A stretch of 64,000 nt of DNA. Origin: Candidatus Latescibacterota bacterium (GTDB lineage Bacteria > Latescibacterota > UBA2968 > UBA8231). Each line of letters begins with the position of its first letter. Position 1 is the stretch's first letter. The notes below the pieces were generated by a model. That model saw nothing but the letters and a program-made list of their open reading frames with translations. It was not told the DNA's origin and ran no database searches. Below, one piece after another: positions 17,917 through 25,180 of this stretch. The stretch lies in the NCBI GenBank assembly GCA_022819745.1, contig JAJEGS010000036.1, positions 62,001-126,000 of the forward strand, given 5' to 3'. Made by a program: the position numbers and the translations under genes.

Positions 17917-18648
17917 TCACTCGCCGATCATTTCCTTCATCTTAGCAGCAACCCAGTCAATGGCCACATCGGCCATCACCCGACCCTTCTTCGGCGTGGC
18001 CAAGTCGCGGCCCGCCTCAAAGTAGATCGGGTCGCGCGGCGCGTAGCTCTCGCTCTGTATCTGGAGATTGGCTCCCTCGTAATCGACCCCTTTCCACTGC
18101 ACGTTCTCGGGAAATGCCGCCATGGCAAACGAGGTCTCAAACTCGGCCGCGTGCGCCGGGCAATCCCCCGACTCCAGCACTTCGGCGACTAATTCCTCCG
18201 AATAAGCCGTCCAATACGAATAAAACTGCACATCCATATCCAGCCGCTTGCTGAACTCCTCGACTTGGCCGCCCAAGGGGCCATTGCCGGCGTGGCCATT
18301 GCATATCAGGATGTGCTCAACCCCGTGCCGCTTGAGCGATTCGCACACGTCGTAGGCCACGGCAAAGAAGGTCTCTGGCCGCAGGCTCAAGGTGCCGGGG
18401 AACTCCATCCAGTGCTCGGATATGCCTATGGACAAAGGCGTGGCCACCACCACTTGCGGATAGAGTTGCAAGGCCGCTTGGTGCGCCACATGCGCCGCAC
18501 TGGCGGTATCGTGCTCCATCGCCAAGTGCTCGTTGTGCTGCTCGGTGCTACCAGTGGGCAGGATTGCCCCCTTGATCAGGCCCTGTTCCAGCCGCTCGCG
18601 CACGTGGCGACGAGTCAATTTCCACAGCCGTACTTCTTCGACGATCAT
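17917..18648 (-). CDS. Creatininase-family amidohydrolase, 243 aa
   Basis: The family signature is present: ILPTGSTEQHNEHLAMEHDT carries the metal-binding Glu, His and Asp, ICNGHAGN is the NGHGGN loop, and CPAHAAEFETS matches the HAGExETS motif with the last metal-binding Glu. The family opens cyclic or linear amides with two metal ions: creatinine, FAPy intermediates of riboflavin and F420 synthesis (ArfB), or mycofactocin precursor (MftE). The sequence alone does not say which. Length is normal. Cytoplasmic. Transcribed leftward into the terminator at 17861; divergent from the gene at 18761. Confidence 0.85.
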   Translation of the reverse strand: MIVEEVRLWKLTRRHVRERLEQGLIKGAILPTGSTEQHNEHLAMEHDTASAAHVAHQAALQLYPQVVVATPLSIGISEHWMEFPGTLSLRPETFFAVAYDVCESLKRHGVEHILICNGHAGNGPLGGQVEEFSKRLDMDVQFYSYWTAYSEELVAEVLESGDCPAHAAEFETSFAMAAFPENVQWKGVDYEGANLQIQSESYAPRDPIYFEAGRDLATPKKGRVMADVAIDWVAAKMKEMIGE

Positions 18649-18760
18649 TGGTTTTCTCCTTTGTTGCGTTGACGAGTATATTCGGAGGCCCTATCATGCA
18701 CAATTAATTGGCCGCCGACAACTCCTTGGCCGTCTCCTACCCTTAAAGCAGAGGAATCTC

Positions 18761-19675
18761 ATGCGCATCGCCTGCTGTTTTTTACTCTTAGCCGCCCTGC
18801 CCCTAGCCGCCCAAACCGACCAGTACGAAGGCTTTACTGGTTTTTGGCTCAAAAACGACCGCGCCGAGGCTTTTACCATCGCCGAACCTTATCCGCGAGT
18901 CCTCGCCTTCCGCCTCAAAGGCGGCGAAAACCCCCTCCACGTCTATCGCGAATACGAATACATCGGCGTGCGCTCGTGGTTTTTTGAGCCGACGCAGATT
19001 CCCGCATCCGGGCTGCCGGCCCTGCAACCGGCTACCGCTGAGATGATCGGTGCGCGCTCCGTGCGCCTCACCGCTGCCCCGGACGATAGCTCGGGCCTAC
19101 AGCTCATCATGGAAGTCGCGCTCGACAGCGAACGGCCTGTGCTCCAGATCCGCCACGGCTTCAAAAACATGCGCACTGCAAAGCGCCGCATCGCCTGTTG
19201 GGCCCTCAACGTCATCCGCCCCGATGCGGGCGTCGGCGTCGTACCTTGGCGCAGCACGGGTCGCCGCAGCCTGCTGTTCTGGCCGAGCACCGACCCCAAC
19301 GAAAGCGGCATCCACCTAGGCCCCCTCGCCCTCGCGCTCGACTATCGGATCAAGCCGCAAAACGGCTGGCACAAGGTCGGCACTAATAGCGACGCCGGTT
19401 GGATCGCCTTTGTATGGAATGGAAATGCGCTCAAATCTACGGTTGCCCACGTAGCCAACGCCGAATACCCCGAAGACGGCGGCACGGTGACGATGTTCAA
19501 CTCCACGCCTGAAGTATTCGACGGCAAGCCGCGTTTTGGCGAGATCGAAAACGTCGGCCCGCTGAGCGAGCTGATGCCGGGTAATACTTTGTGGATGGAG
19601 CAAGAACTGGAGTTGTTTACCGGAATTGAGACCGACGACCCCGAAAGCTGGGTCGAAATGCTGGGGGGCGAATAG
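18761..19675 (+). CDS. Secreted protein, possibly galactose-mutarotase-like (DUF4380-type) fold, 304 aa
   Basis: The longest frame begins at 18533, but I place the start at the ATG at 18761: AGAGGA lies a few bases before it and it gives a signal peptide (MRIACCFLLLAALPLAAQ). The product is beta-rich; PRVLAFRLKGGENPL, LNVIRPDAGVGVVPW and ALDYRIKPQNGW recall the sugar-mutarotase-like sandwich of DUF4380 proteins. No catalytic His/Glu pair could be placed with confidence, so no reaction is assigned. It is convergent with purF, with only 58 bases between the two stops. Confidence 0.6.
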   Translation: MRIACCFLLLAALPLAAQTDQYEGFTGFWLKNDRAEAFTIAEPYPRVLAFRLKGGENPLHVYREYEYIGVRSWFFEPTQIPASGLPALQPATAEMIGARSVRLTAAPDDSSGLQLIMEVALDSERPVLQIRHGFKNMRTAKRRIACWALNVIRPDAGVGVVPWRSTGRRSLLFWPSTDPNESGIHLGPLALALDYRIKPQNGWHKVGTNSDAGWIAFVWNGNALKSTVAHVANAEYPEDGGTVTMFNSTPEVFDGKPRFGEIENVGPLSELMPGNTLWMEQELELFTGIETDDPESWVEMLGGE

Positions 19676-19733
19676 CGGCCCAAGCCTAGAGCAGGATAAA
19701 GCGGATGTACTGGGTCTTTTTAGGATCAGACCT

Positions 19734-21212
19734 TCAAGCCCGCCACAAGTCGAGCTGGGGCCTGTCGCCGATTTGGATCAGCGATCCGGCCGCCTCAAAG
19801 GGCATGCGCCCGCCAATGCAGTACGTACACAAGTCGCGCTCGGGCAGGCCGGCGCGCGCAAAGGCTTCTAACATCCCCTGCTGCGACAAGTAAATCACGG
19901 GCATCCCCATCGCCTCGCCGATGGCCTCGGCCGTGCGTCCACGCGCGATAAACTCGTCGCCCGGCGGCGGGTCCGGCGGCATATCCACCCCAAAGGTGCA
20001 TCCCCTCGGCACGCCATCGTCGCCAATGATGCCAATCGGCGGCGTGTAACTCACCAAATAGGCCTGCTCGACGCCAGCTTCCTCGTAGAGCAGGTCGCAG
20101 GCGCGCTTGGAGTTGTTGCCGCGGATGATGCTGTCATCGATCAGGATCACGGTCTTGCCCTTGAGCTTTTGCGCCATCCCGGGCAAAAGGTGCAGGTTTT
20201 GGTCAATCGAGTTCTTGCGCTCGCCAGCGGTCGAACCTTGGAACGAGCGCTCGCCGCGCATCTTGTAGAACACGGGTTCAAAGGGCAGTTCCGCCTGCTT
20301 GGCGTAGGCGCGGGCCGCCACCTCGGGACAGCGCGGCAGGTACGTAACCAGATCGACGTCGGGTGGCAGAAATTCCTCGCTGAGTATCTCCCCTAGCGAT
20401 TCGCGGATGCGGCGCACGCTGACGCCGTTGATGATCGAGTCGAGGTCGGTGATGTAGTTCCATTCAAAAAAGCAATAGGCGAGGTTGGTCGATACCACAA
20501 CTTCCTTGTGGTAGTTTCCTTCGGGCGTGAGATGGTAGATCGCTCCCGGCTCCAAGTCCTCGACGTATTCGCCGCCGTTTTTGCGGAAGGCGATGTCCTC
20601 CGAGGCCATCACGTACTTGCCGTCTTTCCAGCCGAGCACTCCAGGTTTGATCCCGGTGCGATCGCGGATTGCGATTACGTCGCGCTCGCGCTTGTCGGCG
20701 ATGGCCAAGGTATAGGCACCCGGTACTTCTTTGAGGAAGTTGTGTGCGCCGCGCTCGCGGTAGAGGTAGAGCAGAGCCTCCGTGTCGCAGCTCGAATACA
20801 GGTGCAGGGGAGCCGCCGAGTCTTGGAAGAAGGCCCGGTCAACTTGGCCGTTGTGGACGGCCGCCACGTCGCAATCCCAGATCAGGATGTGGTTGTCGCG
20901 GTGCTCAACCGTGCCGCCGATGACGTGCGGATGCGCCTCTTCGAGGATTTTGTCCTTCGAGCCTCGGGTGGCGTAGCGCACATGGGCCATGTAGGTGTGG
21001 TAATTGGGGCTGAGGAAAATTTTGTGGAGGTCGGTTACGTCGAAGCGCGAGACCCCGCCCTTCCACTTGATCACGTCGATGCGGCCATCGCCTACTGCAG
21101 CAATACCGGCCGCCTCCCGGCCCCGATGCTGTAGCGAATGAATAAAGCGGTAGGCGTCGTGCAGAGAGTGGGCTACGGTCAAACCACAGTTGTGGCGAAC
21201 GACTTCGGCCAT
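19734..21212 (-). CDS. purF: Amidophosphoribosyltransferase (divergent PurF), 492 aa
   Basis: First committed step of purine synthesis: PRPP plus glutamine gives phosphoribosylamine. The start at 21212 has GAGGA ~7 bases upstream and yields MAEVVRHNCGL; removal of eight residues would expose the catalytic N-terminal Cys, like the short propeptide of B. subtilis PurF. The glutaminase domain shows HSLQHRGREAAGI, HVRYATRGS and HNGQV; the PRTase site is ILIDDSIIRGNNS. Four cysteines align with the [4Fe-4S] ligands of B. subtilis PurF: YCFFEW, RGCTFGVDMP, and both in LCTYCIGG. Oddities: TRYST reads VRYAT and HNGNL reads HNGQV, so this is a divergent branch. No other purine gene is in the window. 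Confidence 0.8.
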   Translation of the reverse strand: MAEVVRHNCGLTVAHSLHDAYRFIHSLQHRGREAAGIAAVGDGRIDVIKWKGGVSRFDVTDLHKIFLSPNYHTYMAHVRYATRGSKDKILEEAHPHVIGGTVEHRDNHILIWDCDVAAVHNGQVDRAFFQDSAAPLHLYSSCDTEALLYLYRERGAHNFLKEVPGAYTLAIADKRERDVIAIRDRTGIKPGVLGWKDGKYVMASEDIAFRKNGGEYVEDLEPGAIYHLTPEGNYHKEVVVSTNLAYCFFEWNYITDLDSIINGVSVRRIRESLGEILSEEFLPPDVDLVTYLPRCPEVAARAYAKQAELPFEPVFYKMRGERSFQGSTAGERKNSIDQNLHLLPGMAQKLKGKTVILIDDSIIRGNNSKRACDLLYEEAGVEQAYLVSYTPPIGIIGDDGVPRGCTFGVDMPPDPPPGDEFIARGRTAEAIGEAMGMPVIYLSQQGMLEAFARAGLPERDLCTYCIGGRMPFEAAGSLIQIGDRPQLDLWRA

Positions 21213-21291
21213 AGACGTTCCTCGCGGCAAAATGTCAAGGGAATGTAACAAAAAACTACTGACGACTTCGTCATACGGCAAGGCCGCAGTG

Positions 21292-22656
21292 CTACAATGT
21301 CAGAATCAACCCTTGCGCCAAAAGCGAGTCAACCGTCTGGGCAAATGCCGCAGTCGCCTCCGCGACATCTTGGGCCGTGTGCGCCGACGAGAGCACGCCG
21401 CCGGTGGAGCTCATGTTATCGACTCCGTAAAAGCGCAGATGGCGCTGGTACTCTTCGATCAGCTTGCCCGGCATTCCCTTGAGCCGCTCGGCCTCGGTTG
21501 TGTGCAAATCCGCCCGGCTGTGGGCCTTTTGCACGCGCTGGCGATCGGTTTCAAAATAGACGTGGAAGGTCGAACACACCCCGTACACGTATCCGGCGAT
21601 ACCTCGGCGTTCCAGTACTTCGTCCCAAGCGGTGCGCAGTTCAGCAGCGCGGGCGTTGGCTTGGTCTATCGGCTCGCCCGTGGCCACGCGCTTGAGCACG
21701 GCGATTCCAGCCGCAGCCGAAAGCGGTGCCCCGTTAAAAGTCCCTTGATGCGCCACCCGCGGACGGGCATCGCCCGTCACGTCGAAGAGTTCCATAATGT
21801 CCGCTCGTCCCACCACGGCCCCGCCGGGCATGCCACCGGCGACCACCTTGGCGAAACAAGACAGGTCCGGCCGTATCCCGTAGAGCACTTGCGCACCGCC
21901 CGGACTAAAGCGGAAGCCGGTGACCACTTCGTCGAAAATCAATATCACCCCGCGCTCGCTGGTCATCGTTTGCAGATCGCGCAAAAACTCCGGCGCTAAG
22001 GGCACTCTTCCCCACGATCCTCCCGACGGCTCGATAATCGCCGCGGCAATATCGCCGTCCGCGTCGAGGACATCGGCGACTTGGTTCGCATCTCCCGCCG
22101 GCACGCAGACCACGTGCTCGCGCACCTGCGGCGGAATGCCCAACGAGCCGTCCGCGTCAAAGGGCGGCTGCACGCCGCGCATCACGTCGTCGTGCCACCC
22201 GTGGAAGTGGCCAGCAAAGCGCAGGATCTTGCGGCGGCCGGTAAACGCCCGCGCCAAGCGCAGCGCCAGCAGGGTGGCCTCCGTTCCCGAATTGACCAAG
22301 CGTACGCGCTCGGCTGAGGGGACCAGCGTCTGGATGCGCTCGGCCCACTCGATGTGCAGTGGATGGTCGTTGCCAAAGTGCGTCCCGCGTCCCACCGCCT
22401 CGGCGATAGCCCCTATGACTTCGGCGGGCGCATGCCCCAATAGCAGGGCCCCGTTGCCGAGCAGGAAGTCGATGTACTCGTTGCCATCGACGTCCCACTT
22501 GCGGCCGCCGACCCCCCGCTCGATGTAAAGCGGCACTGGCGTTGCGTAGCGCAGGTCGTGTCCCACCTTGCCGCTGAGCGTCTTGCAGGCGCGGACAAAG
22601 TACTCCTGCGACCGGGGACGCGCCGCGCCGTATTGCTCGTATATCTGGTTGCTCAT
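21292..22656 (-). CDS. Class III aminotransferase, glutamate-1-semialdehyde aminomutase-like, 454 aa
   Basis: PLP-dependent fold-type I enzyme. Visible motifs: KWDVDGNEYIDFLLGNGALLLGH at the N-terminus, VRLVNSGTEATLLALRLARAF for phosphate binding, HFHGWHDD, LIFDEVVTGFRF with the PLP-pyridine Asp, and the Schiff-base Lys in CFAKVVAGGMPGGA. It most resembles HemL-like enzymes, but many act as 2,1-aminomutases or transaminases in other pathways, and nothing next to it is a heme gene. The start at 22656 (MSNQIYEQ) has AAAGG upstream and is preferred to the ATG at 22680. It lies between an SDR gene and purF on the same strand with 80-90 base gaps, so co-transcription is possible but unproved. Confidence 0.85.
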   Translation of the reverse strand: MSNQIYEQYGAARPRSQEYFVRACKTLSGKVGHDLRYATPVPLYIERGVGGRKWDVDGNEYIDFLLGNGALLLGHAPAEVIGAIAEAVGRGTHFGNDHPLHIEWAERIQTLVPSAERVRLVNSGTEATLLALRLARAFTGRRKILRFAGHFHGWHDDVMRGVQPPFDADGSLGIPPQVREHVVCVPAGDANQVADVLDADGDIAAAIIEPSGGSWGRVPLAPEFLRDLQTMTSERGVILIFDEVVTGFRFSPGGAQVLYGIRPDLSCFAKVVAGGMPGGAVVGRADIMELFDVTGDARPRVAHQGTFNGAPLSAAAGIAVLKRVATGEPIDQANARAAELRTAWDEVLERRGIAGYVYGVCSTFHVYFETDRQRVQKAHSRADLHTTEAERLKGMPGKLIEEYQRHLRFYGVDNMSSTGGVLSSAHTAQDVAEATAAFAQTVDSLLAQGLILTL

Positions 22657-22724
22657 GGACCTTTGCCTTTCTTCAATCATACGACACCCAGATTTCCGTT
22701 AGGTGTACCTTGGGGCCGGAGTTT

Positions 22725-22750
22725 GGGCAACCACAAGGGTTGCCCCTACG
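22725..22750. repeat. Palindrome GGGCAACC-ACAAG-GGTTGCCC with CTAC tail
   Basis: An 8-bp stem with a 5-base loop followed by CTACG. The CCCCTAC end links it to the palindromes at 6771 and 12312. It overlaps the last codons of the SDR gene and lies before the aminotransferase. Confidence 0.65.
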
Positions 22751-23495
22751 ACCGTCCGCCGCAGGCGGTAATCGTCTGTCCGGTGATAAAACTGGACTCT
22801 TCGGACAATAAAAAGCGAACCACCGACGCCATCTCCGCCGGATCGGCCATCCGCCCCAGCGGGGTGCTGGCGATGAGCTCGGCGACTTGGCCGGGATTGG
22901 CCGAGCGCGCCAGTTCGGTATCTGTCAGCCCTGGCGCTAGGCAGTTGATCCGCACGTTGTGCTCGGCAAACGCTTGGGCGCATTGCCGGGTGAAGGCGAT
23001 GACTGCCGCCTTGGTCGTAGCGTAGTGGATCATGTTCGGCTTGAGCAGCCAAGCGGCCAGCGAGGAGATATTGACAATCCGCCCAAAGCGCCGCGCAATC
23101 ATCTCGTCCTTGACGGCCCAAGTAGTCAAAAACGGCCCGTGAACGTTGACCGCAAACATCCTTTCCCATTCGGCAAAACCGAACTCGCCGTGCTCTTGGG
23201 TATAGGCGATTCCGGCGTTGTTGACCAGCAGTTCGACCGGCCCAAATGCCGCGCGCACTTGGGCGATCATCTGATCGACTTCTGTCTGCTGCGACACGTC
23301 GGCTTGGACGGCCATGCCCTCGGTGCCGCACGACTCGACCTGCGCCAAAATCTCCTGCGCGGCCTCGGCGTTGTGTTGGTAGTTGATGGCGACCTTGGCT
23401 CCGTGTTCGGCCAGCATTCGGACGATGGCGCGGCCGATGCCGCGACTGCCGCCTGTTACCAAGGCGGTGCGCCCGGCAAATATCGCGGTGGTCAT
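22746..23495 (-). CDS. Short-chain dehydrogenase/reductase (FabG-like), 249 aa
   Basis: NAD(P)-binding motif ALVTGGSRGIGRAI, NNAG motif (LLVNNAGIAY), catalytic Ser in IVNISSLAAW and YATTKAAV (Tyr-x-x-x-Lys) and the PG motif (CLAPGLTDTEL) are all present in the correct order. The C-terminal SSFITGQTITACGG is the usual SDR end. Such enzymes reduce ketones or oxidise alcohols; substrate cannot be read from sequence. It is probably first in a leftward run with the aminotransferase. FabG itself is unlikely because no fatty-acid genes are nearby. Confidence 0.9.
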   Translation of the reverse strand: MTTAIFAGRTALVTGGSRGIGRAIVRMLAEHGAKVAINYQHNAEAAQEILAQVESCGTEGMAVQADVSQQTEVDQMIAQVRAAFGPVELLVNNAGIAYTQEHGEFGFAEWERMFAVNVHGPFLTTWAVKDEMIARRFGRIVNISSLAAWLLKPNMIHYATTKAAVIAFTRQCAQAFAEHNVRINCLAPGLTDTELARSANPGQVAELIASTPLGRMADPAEMASVVRFLLSEESSFITGQTITACGGRS

Positions 23496-23573
23496 GTGCG
23501 TTGGCTTTCTTTAAACGAGTATAGAGGATTTATTCAACCGTTCGTACAAGGTAACTCAAAAAAGTGTTTTTAG

Positions 23574-24437
23574 TTAACCGGCCAAATAGCCCTCTATCTG
23601 GGCGACTTGGTGCAAGAAGAAGTTCTCGCTCCACACTTGCAATCCCTCTTGTTCCTTGGTCGGCAGGAAGCGCTGCACATCGCTGCGGGCGATTCGCCAG
23701 TCAATGGTGCCGATCTTGTCGCGCAGGGCATTTAGTAACCACGCCACAGTGATTTCCTGCTTTTCATTTTTCCAAGGGCCTTGCTGCAAGAGGGCATTGG
23801 CCAAGAGTTCGAGATCGGGCTCAATCCGGCGTCCTACATACCAAATTAAATCATACCAATCTCGACCTTTGGTATAGGTGCGGCACAATAGCGCATGGGA
23901 TTTGGTAGCGAAACCCGAAGCTAGGGACTGAACGGTGATAGGAGCCGTCACCGGGAATGAGAGATAACTGGTTTCAAAACGGGAGCCCGCTGGGGGATTG
24001 GTATCGATTTCGAGCTTTACCCGAATTTTTTTTTGCGCCTGCCGCCTGTAGGGAAGCCCTAGGGGCATCACTTTGCCGATAGAATCCGTTTTTACAAAGG
24101 CTTTGCGCATGGCCTTATCCACATCCGATTTGTCTTGGATTTCAAAGTCGATCCCCTCTTGGGCGCAATCGCGCTGCACCCTTGCCAAATAAGGCTGCCA
24201 AACAAAGTGCGGATTGGGCTTTTTTAACAAGAAATCTAGGTCTTGTGAAAAACGGTTTATACCATAGACGATGCGCAGGCACGTTCCGCCGTGAAACATG
24301 GCCTCCGCAAACAGTCCGGCGCGGGACAAGCTGGCTAGGATATAGTGCTGCATCAACTCCTGCAATGCGTTTTCCTGTTCCACTGCATTGCCTAAATCGT
24401 ATTCGCCGAGTTTGGCCGCGACCACGTCATGAAACAT
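23574..24437 (-). CDS. AbiEii-type nucleotidyltransferase toxin, 287 aa
   Basis: The nucleotidyltransferase core is seen at AMFHGGTCLRIVYG followed by FSQDLDFLL, which supplies the GG and DxD residues, and at ALLCRTYTKGRDWYDLIWYV, the conserved lysine/arginine-DxxD block of AbiEii/AbiGii. AbiEii toxins are type IV abortive-infection toxins; a characterised relative pyrimidylates tRNA acceptor stems. It overlaps the preceding antitoxin-like gene by 11 bases, the normal AbiE order (antitoxin first). Length is close to the family average. Function as toxin is inferred from family and pairing. Confidence 0.85.
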   Translation of the reverse strand: MFHDVVAAKLGEYDLGNAVEQENALQELMQHYILASLSRAGLFAEAMFHGGTCLRIVYGINRFSQDLDFLLKKPNPHFVWQPYLARVQRDCAQEGIDFEIQDKSDVDKAMRKAFVKTDSIGKVMPLGLPYRRQAQKKIRVKLEIDTNPPAGSRFETSYLSFPVTAPITVQSLASGFATKSHALLCRTYTKGRDWYDLIWYVGRRIEPDLELLANALLQQGPWKNEKQEITVAWLLNALRDKIGTIDWRIARSDVQRFLPTKEQEGLQVWSENFFLHQVAQIEGYLAG

Positions 24438-25086
24438 GGTTCACCGCCTTTTCGAGTCCTTCCAGATAGGCCCTCGTCCTGCGATTGCACACGGCAGCGC
24501 AAATTTCTTCGCTATGTGCAAAGGAGATCTGGGCCAGATCGTCTTCCTCAATCCGCAGGGACTCGGTACAATAACTCAGACCATCCCGCTTCCAGCTAAT
24601 TTCTCGGTGGAGGTACACGGCGTCGGCAATGGCGCGCAACGGCGAGGCAATAAACGCCCACTCGCCTCCCTCTAGCGGGGTCGCCTCAACGCCGGCCCGG
24701 GGATGGGGCGATGGAACTCGATCAAAGGAGAAGACGCCTAGGGGGGTTGAAACGGTCCGACTCCGCGCAGTGGTAACGCTGCTGATCTGATAGACAGCTT
24801 CGGGAATGAGACCGTGGTGCCAAAGAGCGGTTTCAAGGCTGATATGCGAAGGGGTATGCAGCATGGCTGCAAGGGCAAAGGGGTGGAGTTCGGACCTGCG
24901 GAACACTTTGTCCAAAATAAAAAGCCCCCGTTTGAGGCGCAGAATCTCGCCAGCGCGGGTAGCCCGGTGAATCAACTGCTTTCTGGCCCCTATGGACGCA
25001 TCGGCGAACAGATTGCCTACGACAGTATAGTCGAAGAGGCCTCCTGGGGGAGATAATCGGATAATCTGTTCGGTTAATTGTTGCAT
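24427..25086 (-). CDS. AbiEi-type antitoxin / transcriptional regulator, 219 aa
   Basis: N-terminal winged-helix segment (IIRLSPPGGLFDYTVVGNLF, RATRAGEILRLKRGLFIL) and a C-terminal domain with HPFALAAMLHTPSHISLETAL, typical of AbiEi antitoxins that both neutralise AbiEii and repress their own promoter. It overlaps the toxin gene by 11 bases. A perfect 9-bp inverted repeat lies 8 bases upstream of its start (25094-25118), the place expected for an autoregulatory operator. The pair is an independent cassette bounded by SDR and thioredoxin-type genes. Confidence 0.8.
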   Translation of the reverse strand: MQQLTEQIIRLSPPGGLFDYTVVGNLFADASIGARKQLIHRATRAGEILRLKRGLFILDKVFRRSELHPFALAAMLHTPSHISLETALWHHGLIPEAVYQISSVTTARSRTVSTPLGVFSFDRVPSPHPRAGVEATPLEGGEWAFIASPLRAIADAVYLHREISWKRDGLSYCTESLRIEEDDLAQISFAHSEEICAAVCNRRTRAYLEGLEKAVNHVS

Positions 25087-25093
25087 TTTGTCT

Positions 25094-25118
25094 TTAAGTT
25101 ACGAAATAAGTAACTTAA
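25094..25118 (-). promoter_or_regulatory. Candidate operator of the AbiE cassette
   Basis: TTAAGTTAC (25094-25102) and GTAACTTAA (25110-25118) form a perfect 9-bp dyad with a 7-base centre, directly before the antitoxin start at 25086. AbiEi proteins are known to bind inverted repeats upstream of abiE; binding here is inferred. Confidence 0.6.
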
Positions 25119-25122
25119 GAGC

Positions 25123-25156
25123 AAAAAAGGGGCCGGGAACAATCCCGACCCCTTTG
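25123..25156 (-). terminator. Intrinsic terminator of the GntR/ABC/TlpA cluster
   Basis: On the minus strand a 13-position stem (AAAGGGGTCGGGA / TCCCGGCCCCTTT, one mismatch) with a 4-base loop is followed by six T. It lies 25 bases past the stop at 25181. Confidence 0.85.
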
Positions 25157-25180
25157 CTTGAACTTCGGCTAGTCTGGCGA

